Shown: positions 8,079 through 15,287 of the stretch, piece by piece | Layout of the letters: each line of letters begins with the position of its first letter | Numbering within the stretch: position 1 is the first letter of the stretch | NCBI GenBank assembly: GCA_964444385.1 | Contig: CAYUHD010000017.1 | Span: forward strand, 1 to 24,251 | From: D2472 sp964444385 | GTDB taxonomy: Bacteria > Pseudomonadota > Gammaproteobacteria > Magnimaribacterales > D2472 | Reading direction: 5' to 3' | DNA: 24,251 nucleotides | The notes under the pieces: model-generated | The model's database searches: none | The model's input: only the letters and a program-made list of their open reading frames with translations | Told to the model about the DNA's origin: nothing | Program-made: the position numbers and the translations under genes

Positions 8079-8827
8079 GAAATCACCTTTGCTTCATTTT
8101 TTAATTTATCAATTAATTCTTCAACTGATTCAACTTTAATACCTTCTTGTCTTGGAGCTGGAAGTTCTACAGAAAGAAGTTCTATCCGAGGAGTTGTATC
8201 AATACCCATGTCAGCAATTGGCTTTATGTCTAATTCTTTCTTCTTAGCTTTCATGATATTTGGTAAAGATGCATAACGAGGTTCGTTTAGTCTTAGATCT
8301 GTAGTAATGATGGCAGGTAAAGATACTTTGATGGTTTGTAACCCACCATCAATTTCCCTAGTCACTGAAGCAGAATCGCCATCAATAATAACTTCTGAAG
8401 CAAAAGTTGCCTGCCCATAATCTAATATTGCTGCAAGCATTTGCCCAGTTTGATTGTTATCACCATCAATAGCCTGCTTGCCTAAAATAACTAATTGAGG
8501 ATCTTCATCTTCGATTACCTTCGATAGGGCTTTAGCAATAGCTAATGGCTCTAATAATGAATCAGTTTCAATAAGTATTGCTCTATCTGCTCCTAGAGCT
8601 AAAGCAGTTCTTAGCTGTTCTTGTGACTCAGATTTGCCGACAGTAACAGCAACGACTTCAGTAGCTGTTCCAGATTCTTTTAATCTTACAGCTTCTTCAA
8701 TAGCAATTTCACAAAAAGGATTCATAGCCATTTTAACATTGTTAAGATCAACGTCTGATTGATCGCTAAGAGGTCTAACTTTAACGTTATAATCAACAAC
8801 TCGTTTTATAGGTACTACAATTTTCAT
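8075..8827 (-). CDS. etfB: Electron transfer flavoprotein beta subunit
   Basis: EtfB binds AMP structurally and carries the loop that docks to acyl-CoA dehydrogenases. The 250-residue protein starts MKIVVPIKRVVDYNVKV, has the nucleotide-binding stretch GKQAIDGDNNQTGQ (116-129) and the recognition loop LRLNEPRYASLPNIMKAKKK (178-197). It heads the etfBA pair and is divergent from the ETF:ubiquinone oxidoreductase gene across 98 bases. That spacer must hold promoters for both directions. Confidence 0.97.
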   Translation of the reverse strand: MKIVVPIKRVVDYNVKVRPLSDQSDVDLNNVKMAMNPFCEIAIEEAVRLKESGTATEVVAVTVGKSESQEQLRTALALGADRAILIETDSLLEPLAIAKALSKVIEDEDPQLVILGKQAIDGDNNQTGQMLAAILDYGQATFASEVIIDGDSASVTREIDGGLQTIKVSLPAIITTDLRLNEPRYASLPNIMKAKKKELDIKPIADMGIDTTPRIELLSVELPAPRQEGIKVESVEELIDKLKNEAKVIS

Positions 8828-8925
8828 ATATAAGGCTCGTTTAATATAATATTATTCGTTCGATGGTTATGTACGGGATATAATTGTAATGTTTTTTTAC
8901 CACTAAAAAAAGAGGGAGCAAATTC
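8828..8925. promoter_or_regulatory. Divergent intergenic region between etfBA and ETF:ubiquinone oxidoreductase
   Basis: These 98 bases must carry promoters for both directions. On the plus strand TATAAT at 8879-8884 is a perfect -10 hexamer; a weak -35 candidate is TTCGTT at 8855-8860 (18-base spacer). GAGGGA at 8912-8917 is the ribosome binding site for the ATG at 8926. The AT-only palindrome at 8846-8855 lies in the centre and may hold the leftward -10 element. No specific operator is recognised. Confidence 0.5.
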
Positions 8926-10551
8926 ATGGAAAGAGAGGTAATGGAATATGATGTTGTCATTGTTGGGGGTGGCCCATCAGGATTAAGTGCTGCCATAAAA
9001 CTAGCGCAACTCGCCAAAGAAAATAAAAAATCATTAGAAATTTGTTTACTTGAAAAAGGTTCTGAAATAGGTGCTCATATTCTTTCTGGAAATGTTTTTC
9101 AGCCAACGGCTCTAAATGAACTAATACCAGACTGGAAAGACAAAAACTGTCCATTAAACGTGCCAGTGAAAAAAGATAAACTAATGTTTCTCTTTAAAAA
9201 ATTTAGCTTATCGATCCCCTCTTTCGTAATGCCCCCAATGAATAATCATGGAAATTATGTAACAAGCCTTGGTAATCTTTGCAGATGGTTAGCAACTCAA
9301 GCAGAAAATATGGGAATAGAAATCTTTCCTGGATTTCCTGCTAGTGAAATCTTATATGAAAACAATAAGGTTGTAGGGGTAAGAACTGGTGATATGGGTA
9401 TTGGGTTAAATGGCGAACAAAAATCTGGATTTGAAGCTGGTATTGATATTAAAGCTAAGTACACAATTTTTGGTGAAGGCTGCAGAGGTCACTTAGGAAA
9501 ACAATTGATTAAAAAGTATGGGTTAGCTAAAGATAAAGATCCTCAACAATATGGTATTGGTTTTAAAGAAGTTTGGAAAATTAAAGATGGATTACATGAA
9601 GATGGATTGGTAATCCATACAAATGGATGGCCAAGTGCAAAAAATACACCAGCAGGTTCTTACCTTTATCATGCTGATAACAATGAAGTTTACTTAGGCT
9701 ATGTAGTACCTCTTGATTATGAAAATCCACATTTGAGCCCTTTTGATGAATTTCAAACATGGAAAACACATTCATCTATTCGCAAATATCTTGAAGGTGG
9801 TGAGCGCTTAACATATGGAGCAAGAGCACTAATCAAGGGAGGCATTCAATCACTTCCAAGCATGGAATTCCCTGGTGGAGTTCTTGTTGGAGATAATGCT
9901 GGGACATTAAATTTTTCTAAAATTAAAGGATCTCACACTGCTATGAAATCAGGAATGATTGCTGCTGAAACAATTTTTAATAACATAGAATCAGGAGACG
10001 CTCTTGGATTTGATGATTTAATAGCTAATAGTTGGATTCAAACAGAATTACATAAATCCAGAAATTTTGGGCCACTGTTTCATAAATTTGGATCCTTAAT
10101 TGGCGCTGTATTTAATGCAATTGATCAATTAATTTTTAGAGGCAATCTTCCTTTTACACTGCGTCACACAACTCCAGATCATGCTTGCTTAAAACCAGCT
10201 TCAGAAATGCCAATTATTAAATACCCTAAACCTGATGGTGTTGTTAGCTTTGATAAACTTAGCTCTGTTTTTCTCTCTAATACTTACCATGAAGAAGATC
10301 AGCCTTGTCACTTAATATTGAAAGATTCATCTATCCCTATTTTGCAAAATCTTCCTATATATGATGAACCTGCTCAAAGATATTGTCCTGCTGGGGTGTA
10401 TGAAGTAATTGAGAAAAAATCTGGGCCTGAATTTGTAATAAATGGCCAGAACTGTGTGCACTGCAAAACATGTGATATTAAAGACCCCTCACAAAATATC
10501 ACTTGGGTCACTCCTGAAGGAACTGGTGGTCCAAACTACCCTAATATGTAA
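8926..10551 (+). CDS. Electron transfer flavoprotein:ubiquinone oxidoreductase
   Basis: This membrane-bound enzyme oxidises reduced ETF and passes electrons to ubiquinone. The 541 residues start with a dinucleotide-binding GGGPSG (14-19), followed by EKGSEIGAHILSGNVFQP (43-60), the second FAD motif GGVLVGDNAGTLNFSKIKGS (317-336) and the C-terminal ferredoxin-like domain. The [4Fe-4S] ligands are Cys487 (RYCPAGVYE) and Cys510, Cys513 and Cys516 (NCVHCKTCD), and the end PEGTGGPNYPNM is typical. The first ATG is preferred because GAGGGA lies 8 bases before it; Met6 is a less likely alternative. Divergent from etfBA and near two acyl-CoA dehydrogenases, it completes the route to quinone. Its stop overlaps the next start (TAATG). 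Confidence 0.97.
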   Translation: MEREVMEYDVVIVGGGPSGLSAAIKLAQLAKENKKSLEICLLEKGSEIGAHILSGNVFQPTALNELIPDWKDKNCPLNVPVKKDKLMFLFKKFSLSIPSFVMPPMNNHGNYVTSLGNLCRWLATQAENMGIEIFPGFPASEILYENNKVVGVRTGDMGIGLNGEQKSGFEAGIDIKAKYTIFGEGCRGHLGKQLIKKYGLAKDKDPQQYGIGFKEVWKIKDGLHEDGLVIHTNGWPSAKNTPAGSYLYHADNNEVYLGYVVPLDYENPHLSPFDEFQTWKTHSSIRKYLEGGERLTYGARALIKGGIQSLPSMEFPGGVLVGDNAGTLNFSKIKGSHTAMKSGMIAAETIFNNIESGDALGFDDLIANSWIQTELHKSRNFGPLFHKFGSLIGAVFNAIDQLIFRGNLPFTLRHTTPDHACLKPASEMPIIKYPKPDGVVSFDKLSSVFLSNTYHEEDQPCHLILKDSSIPILQNLPIYDEPAQRYCPAGVYEVIEKKSGPEFVINGQNCVHCKTCDIKDPSQNITWVTPEGTGGPNYPNM

Positions 10552-12290
10552 TGCTTAAATTTAAAAAATATACATTACTGATTCTGATAGCTGGGTGTGC
10601 ATCTGAATCACCTCAAACTAATTTTAAATCATTGGTAGACTCTGAATGGTCAAAAATAATTTCTGATAATCCTGTCTATGCTTCGAGTATGGGCGATCTC
10701 ACTTTTAATACTGAATGGTCCGATACTTCAGTTAAAAAAATATATTTAGATCATCAACACGAACTTAATGTATTAAGCCAACTAGAGAAATTAAATATAG
10801 ATGATTTCACTGAGGAAAATAAAGTCAATTATTCCTTGTTTAAAAAGCAATATGAAAATTCTATAGAAGGGCATATATACAAAACATTTTTAATACCTTT
10901 TAGTCATAGAGGCGGCATCCAATTACAGCATGAAACTACTAGCGTTGTACCACTTAGAACCAAACAGCATTATCTTGATTGGATAGAAAGAATTTCAAAA
11001 ATTGATGTATTAGTTGATGCAGCAATTGCTAAAGCAAAAATAGGTATAGATGAAAATATTGTCCCTCCAAGATTTCTAATGAAAAAAGTCTACAAGCAAA
11101 TAAAATTGCAGTCATTTGTTGAACCTAAAGATAGTCCTTTTTATAAGGCTTTTTTAGAGGTAGACAGATCTATTAATAGTAAAGAAGTTGAAGAGATTCA
11201 AAACCTAGCGCTCAACGTTATCAAAATTAAGGTTATTCCAGCTTATTTAAAGCTTCATAGATTTTTTAAAGATGAATATTTACCTGCCTGCCGAAATTCC
11301 ATAGGAATAAAAGAGATAAAAGATGGTAAAAAATATTATGAGTTCTTAGCAAGAAAGTTCACAACAACAAACCTTACGCCTAAAGAAATTCATGAAATAG
11401 GCTTGGCAGAAGTTGCAAGAATTAGAAATGAAATGGATACAATTATTAAAGAAGTAAATTGGAATGGCTCATTTAAATCCTTCCTTGATGATTTGCGAAC
11501 AAATCCAAAGTTTTACTATGAAACATCCGATGAATTATTCGAGTCATATTTAGCAACATCAAAAAGAATTGATCCAGAGCTAGTTAAACTCTTTAAAATT
11601 CTCCCATCAATGCCATATGGATTAAAACCTATTCCAATTGAAAGTGCTCCTGATACAACCACCGCTTACTACCAAAGACCAGCTGCAGATGGATCCCGGG
11701 CTGGATATTACTATGTAAACTTATATAGACCAGAAGTCAGACCTAAATATGAAATTGAGGTCCTGAGTGTTCACGAGGCAATGCCAGGTCACCATTTACA
11801 AATAGCACTAGCGATGGAACTTGATCTACCTAATTTTAGAAAATATGGAGGTATTACTGCATTTGTTGAAGGTTGGGGCCTCTATAGTGAAAGACTTGGG
11901 TATGATCTAGGGCTTTATAAAGACCCCTATTCTAGATTTGGTCAACTAACCTATGACATGTGGAGAGCAATTAGATTAGTGGTAGATACCGGAATGCATT
12001 ATTTTAATTGGAGCAGACAGGACGCTATTAATTACTTTCTAGATAACTCAGCTAAAACGAAACAAGATGTTATGAATGAAGTAGATAGATATATTAACTG
12101 GCCCGGGCAAGCTCTCGCGTACAAAATTGGGCAATTAAAGATACTTGAGCTCAGAGCAAAAGCTGAATCTGAGCTTGGTAATAACTTTAATATCAAAGAC
12201 TTTCATCATGAAGTTCTTAAAAGAGGAGCATTGCCACTTGATATACTTGAGAAATATATCAATGAATGGATTGAAAGCGAATTAATTTAA
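10551..12290 (+). CDS. DUF885 family lipoprotein, probable zinc metallopeptidase
   Basis: The 579-residue protein belongs to DUF885. It begins with a short lipoprotein signal (LLILIAGC) whose lipobox ends at Cys16, so it should be anchored in the envelope; a serine follows Ala17, which does not suggest inner-membrane retention. The predicted metal site is HEAMPGHH (408-415), with EGWGLYSERLG (440-450) further on, both typical of the family. The C-terminal KIGQLKILELRAKAE is also characteristic. Family members are annotated as putative zinc peptidases, but the substrate here is unknown. It starts one base inside the stop of the ETF:ubiquinone oxidoreductase, an odd functional pairing that may only reflect genome compaction. 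The stop abuts the convergent DUF1285 gene with no spacer. Confidence 0.88.
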   Translation: MLKFKKYTLLILIAGCASESPQTNFKSLVDSEWSKIISDNPVYASSMGDLTFNTEWSDTSVKKIYLDHQHELNVLSQLEKLNIDDFTEENKVNYSLFKKQYENSIEGHIYKTFLIPFSHRGGIQLQHETTSVVPLRTKQHYLDWIERISKIDVLVDAAIAKAKIGIDENIVPPRFLMKKVYKQIKLQSFVEPKDSPFYKAFLEVDRSINSKEVEEIQNLALNVIKIKVIPAYLKLHRFFKDEYLPACRNSIGIKEIKDGKKYYEFLARKFTTTNLTPKEIHEIGLAEVARIRNEMDTIIKEVNWNGSFKSFLDDLRTNPKFYYETSDELFESYLATSKRIDPELVKLFKILPSMPYGLKPIPIESAPDTTTAYYQRPAADGSRAGYYYVNLYRPEVRPKYEIEVLSVHEAMPGHHLQIALAMELDLPNFRKYGGITAFVEGWGLYSERLGYDLGLYKDPYSRFGQLTYDMWRAIRLVVDTGMHYFNWSRQDAINYFLDNSAKTKQDVMNEVDRYINWPGQALAYKIGQLKILELRAKAESELGNNFNIKDFHHEVLKRGALPLDILEKYINEWIESELI

Positions 12291-12830
12291 TTACCTCATT
12301 TCACCTAAACTAAACACATGATCAAAGCTCTTTAAGGTTAGCTTATTTGAAGTTGGGTTTCCTTGGCAAATAGCTATCTCAATTAATGAGTAGTAAACAG
12401 AGCGAGAAACAAAACCCTCGATATTATCTCTAACTTGAACAAATGGTATCAACTCATCTCCGATTTTCTTAAGTTCCATTATGTGCTCTTTATCTAATGG
12501 TATAGATAAGTCTAAATTCGTTTTTAAAATAATCTTTTCACTTGACGAATCAACCTCATAATCAATAATCATGTATGGAGCTATATCAACATTTACAAGA
12601 ATTTTCTCAACAGGTGTCACCAGATAATAATTACCGTTTTCAAATTTTAAAATTCTAGAAAATAAAATCTTTAACTTTTCCCTGCCAATAATCGAACCCT
12701 GATAAAACCAATTGCCTTCTCTATCTATGTTCATTTCAACACCCTCACATAAATCAGGATTCCATAGGTGTACCGGGGGGAATTTTTCCTTAATAGAATT
12801 TACAGTATTTTGAAGCTCAGCGAAGTCCAT
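12291..12830 (-). CDS. DUF1285 family protein
   Basis: This 179-residue protein matches DUF1285, whose function is not established. Family hallmarks visible are VHLWNPDLCEGVEMNIDREG (20-39), the following NWFYQGSIIGREKLKILFS, and YYLVTPVEKILVNVDIAPYM. There is no signal peptide or membrane segment, so it is probably cytoplasmic. It is the last gene of the long minus-strand run. Its start overlaps the end of the LysE-type exporter gene by 14 bases. Confidence 0.85.
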   Translation of the reverse strand: MDFAELQNTVNSIKEKFPPVHLWNPDLCEGVEMNIDREGNWFYQGSIIGREKLKILFSRILKFENGNYYLVTPVEKILVNVDIAPYMIIDYEVDSSSEKIILKTNLDLSIPLDKEHIMELKKIGDELIPFVQVRDNIEGFVSRSVYYSLIEIAICQGNPTSNKLTLKSFDHVFSLGEMR

Positions 12831-13428
12831 ATAATGTTTGAATTAATATTAACAATCCTAATCCAGCAATAAATGCTGAAGATACAAATTGAATGTTATC
12901 AGAGTACTTATTAAAAATATCCCCCATCGAATCATGAGTTAATGCAAAGCTTACAAAAGAGAACCATCCCGCTGTTATTAATGGAAAATACAACACATAA
13001 ATAATTGACATAAAAGAATTAGAGTCTAAATCTATAAATGAGAACAAAGAAACTGTAAATAAAAATGCTTTTATATTTAATAAGTTTGTTATGAGTCCAA
13101 TAAAAAAGGGATTTTGCAATAAAACTTTTTTCTCACTGGCGCTAGAGCTACTCGATTTATTAAAGATAAAAAAGCTAATTCCAAGATAAAGTAAGTACAT
13201 TGCGCCAATAGACTTAATAAAAAACTTAGCCTCTTCAGTGCTATAAATTAATAAAGAAATTCCTGAAATGGCAAATAAACAATGAACGAATATTCCAAAA
13301 CCAATGCCCAGAGCTGTCAAAATACCTTGACCGCGACCACGTGTTAAGGATTGCTGTAAAATAATTGCTGTATCCGGTCCAGGGGACATGACGGCCAACA
13401 AATGAGCAATGGCTGCTGATAAAAACAT
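12817..13428 (-). CDS. LysE/RhtB family amino-acid exporter
   Basis: This 203-residue inner-membrane protein has the LysE/RhtB signature AVMSPGPDTAIILQQSLTRG close to its N-terminus (about residues 12-31), then GQGILTALGIGFG and about six hydrophobic segments. The family exports amino acids or similar small solutes; the substrate cannot be predicted. It overlaps the murB stop by one base and the DUF1285 start by 14 bases, so it is probably co-translated with the cell-wall genes. It stands between murB and DUF1285 and may be a passenger. Confidence 0.9.
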   Translation of the reverse strand: MFLSAAIAHLLAVMSPGPDTAIILQQSLTRGRGQGILTALGIGFGIFVHCLFAISGISLLIYSTEEAKFFIKSIGAMYLLYLGISFFIFNKSSSSSASEKKVLLQNPFFIGLITNLLNIKAFLFTVSLFSFIDLDSNSFMSIIYVLYFPLITAGWFSFVSFALTHDSMGDIFNKYSDNIQFVSSAFIAGLGLLILIQTLYGLR

Positions 13429-14396
13429 TATGATGAAATAATTTCAGGCTCAACAATTAACTGAATGTTGAATTGTTTAGAAATTTTATCTTGAATTTGG
13501 GATAAAAGCTTTACTACCTCATTAAATGTTGCTCCTCCATTATTCACAAGCACAAGAGAATGTTTTTCATGCAAACGTAAAGTATCAGGAATATTTAATT
13601 CAGATTTAATAAGTTCAATAAGTCTTGCTGCGCTCAACTTAGTCATACCCTCTTCTTGGTCCCATCTATGATCAATTAAAAAATCATTGTCAAAATCTTT
13701 AATTTTAACGATGGGGTTTTTGAATATACTCCCAACATTTGGCTCAATTCTAGGATCTGGTAATTTAGAATTTCTAATTTTCTTAATAGACTCAGATAGA
13801 GTTCTTGGTGTTAAAGAGGTGGTTTCAATAGAATTATTAAGTAAAAAATTAGCTAATGCTGGATAAGATGTATTAGGTTCAAAATTTTTATCAAATGAAA
13901 AGTTGATCCGTATAATAATATGATTTTTTGATTTAAAAATTGAGTCGCGGTATGAAAACTTACATTCATCTTTATGAAGAGTTTCAAAAATTTTGGAAGT
14001 AAGATTAAAACATTCAACACTTATAATATAAGAACTTATCTCAACACCATAAGCTCCAATATTTTGAACTGGTGCTGCACCAACAGATCCAGGAATATGA
14101 GTAAGGTTTTCTATTCCATAGAGTTCATTAGATAAACAAAATTCAATAAGATCTCCCCAATCAACCCCTGCACCAACTGAGACATAATCTTCATAAATTT
14201 TTATATCTTTTAAATTAATCTTGATGATCGTTCCATCAAAATAATCATTTAAAATTACATTTGTTCCAGCTCCAAGGATTAATAAGTTCCTCTCACTAAT
14301 TGAGTTAAGTGATGATAAATCATCAGCATGATTAATGTTAACAAAATTTTTAGCAGTAACTTTTAAACCAAAAGAATTAGAAATATTCATAATCAA
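13428..14396 (-). CDS. murB: UDP-N-acetylenolpyruvoylglucosamine reductase MurB, type I
   Basis: MurB reduces UDP-GlcNAc-enolpyruvate to UDP-MurNAc with NADPH and FAD, the second committed step of peptidoglycan precursor synthesis in the cytoplasm. The 322-residue protein shows the FAD-binding LILGAGTNVIL (39-49), ENLTHIPGSVGAAPVQNIGA (96-115), and all three catalytic positions: Arg150 in FSYRDS, Ser223 in NVGSIFKNP and Glu318 in VEPE. The YRDSIFK segment with its inserted region marks type I. It overlaps kdsB by 4 bases and the LysE-type gene by one. A second Met at position 3 could also be the start. Confidence 0.97.
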   Translation of the reverse strand: MIMNISNSFGLKVTAKNFVNINHADDLSSLNSISERNLLILGAGTNVILNDYFDGTIIKINLKDIKIYEDYVSVGAGVDWGDLIEFCLSNELYGIENLTHIPGSVGAAPVQNIGAYGVEISSYIISVECFNLTSKIFETLHKDECKFSYRDSIFKSKNHIIIRINFSFDKNFEPNTSYPALANFLLNNSIETTSLTPRTLSESIKKIRNSKLPDPRIEPNVGSIFKNPIVKIKDFDNDFLIDHRWDQEEGMTKLSAARLIELIKSELNIPDTLRLHEKHSLVLVNNGGATFNEVVKLLSQIQDKISKQFNIQLIVEPEIISS

Positions 14397-15130
14397 TCAT
14401 TATTCTTGGCAAATTTTATGGCTGCTTCTAGGTCCTCTGGAGTATCAATACCTATTGGGGCTTTACATTCATAATCTTGAACAAAAATATTAAAACCATT
14501 GTCTAAAAATCTTAATTGTTCTAATTTTTCAATCTCCTCATTTGAAGAGGGATTTAATTTACTTAGTTTTTGCAAAGTTTTATTTTTATAAGAATATATA
14601 CCAAGATGCTTCAGGTAGTTTTGATAATCTGAAGTAAATGGATTCGGTATGACGGATCGAGAAAAATACATAGCCCTCTTCGAAAGAGATCTGGTAACTT
14701 TTACTTCATTCGGACTATTTAGATCAATTTCATTTGTAAATTTAATGCAAGCTGTTGATATAGGGATTTCATTATTTAAAAAGGTTGGCAATTGATTGAT
14801 GATTTCAACCGGCATAAAGGGTTCATCTCCTTGTAAGTTGACAATAGATGTATCGCTATCCAAATCAAGTATAGTTGCAGCTTCAGCAATTCTATCCATT
14901 CCAGAAATATGATTTGAAGAAGTCATTACAACATTAGTACCTGAGGACTCGACATGTTGTTTAATTTCATTGCTATCTGTCGCAATATATAAATCTGCAG
15001 CTTTAGAGGATTTTGCTAAATCTATAACCCGAGATATTAAACTACGTCCATTAATCATGGCTAATGGTTTGTTTGGTAAACGAGTTGAACCAGATCTAGC
15101 TGGAACAATAATTACAAAGTGATCATTCAT
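14393..15130 (-). CDS. kdsB: 3-deoxy-manno-octulosonate cytidylyltransferase KdsB
   Basis: KdsB activates KDO as CMP-KDO for the lipopolysaccharide inner core. The 245-residue protein has the N-terminal nucleotide-binding PARSGSTRLPNKPL (10-23), ATDSNEI (50-56), the metal- and substrate-binding NLQGDEPFMP (98-107), the segment KHLGIYSYK, and GIDTPEDLEAA near the C-terminus. Its start overlaps the Trm112-like gene by 8 bases and its stop overlaps murB by 4. The order lpxK, ycaR-like, kdsB, murB is known from Pseudomonas and relatives. Confidence 0.97.
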   Translation of the reverse strand: MNDHFVIIVPARSGSTRLPNKPLAMINGRSLISRVIDLAKSSKAADLYIATDSNEIKQHVESSGTNVVMTSSNHISGMDRIAEAATILDLDSDTSIVNLQGDEPFMPVEIINQLPTFLNNEIPISTACIKFTNEIDLNSPNEVKVTRSLSKRAMYFSRSVIPNPFTSDYQNYLKHLGIYSYKNKTLQKLSKLNPSSNEEIEKLEQLRFLDNGFNIFVQDYECKAPIGIDTPEDLEAAIKFAKNND

Positions 15131-15287
15131 CCAAAGAAAATATGCTGTCTTCTAACATTCTTGGGATATCATCTTCAATTGGATAGCCAATATTACACTG
15201 AATACATGCTAAATAATCTTCTTTATCAATTAACTTAGATTTACATCTGATACAAGCCATAAGATTTAAAATGTCTTTATCTATCAT
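15123..15287 (-). CDS. Trm112/YcaR family small zinc-ribbon-like protein (54 aa)
   Basis: This 54-residue gene overlaps lpxK at its start (11 bases) and kdsB at its end (8 bases). The protein reads MIDKDILNLMACIRCKSKL at the start and has two CxxC pairs, Cys12/Cys15 and Cys28/Cys31, followed by IGYPIEDDIPRML. This is the Trm112/YcaR (UPF0434) pattern, and ycaR sits between lpxK and kdsB in many gammaproteobacteria. GAGGAG about 7 bases upstream of the ATG is a strong ribosome binding site. The role of bacterial YcaR is not settled; Trm112 proteins elsewhere activate methyltransferases. Confidence 0.92.
   Translation of the reverse strand: MIDKDILNLMACIRCKSKLIDKEDYLACIQCNIGYPIEDDIPRMLEDSIFSLDE

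Noticed and set aside
8846..8855. AT-only palindrome in the etf spacer as a regulator binding site
   Set aside because: A ten-base A/T palindrome is expected by chance in such AT-rich sequence; only its possible promoter role is noted.
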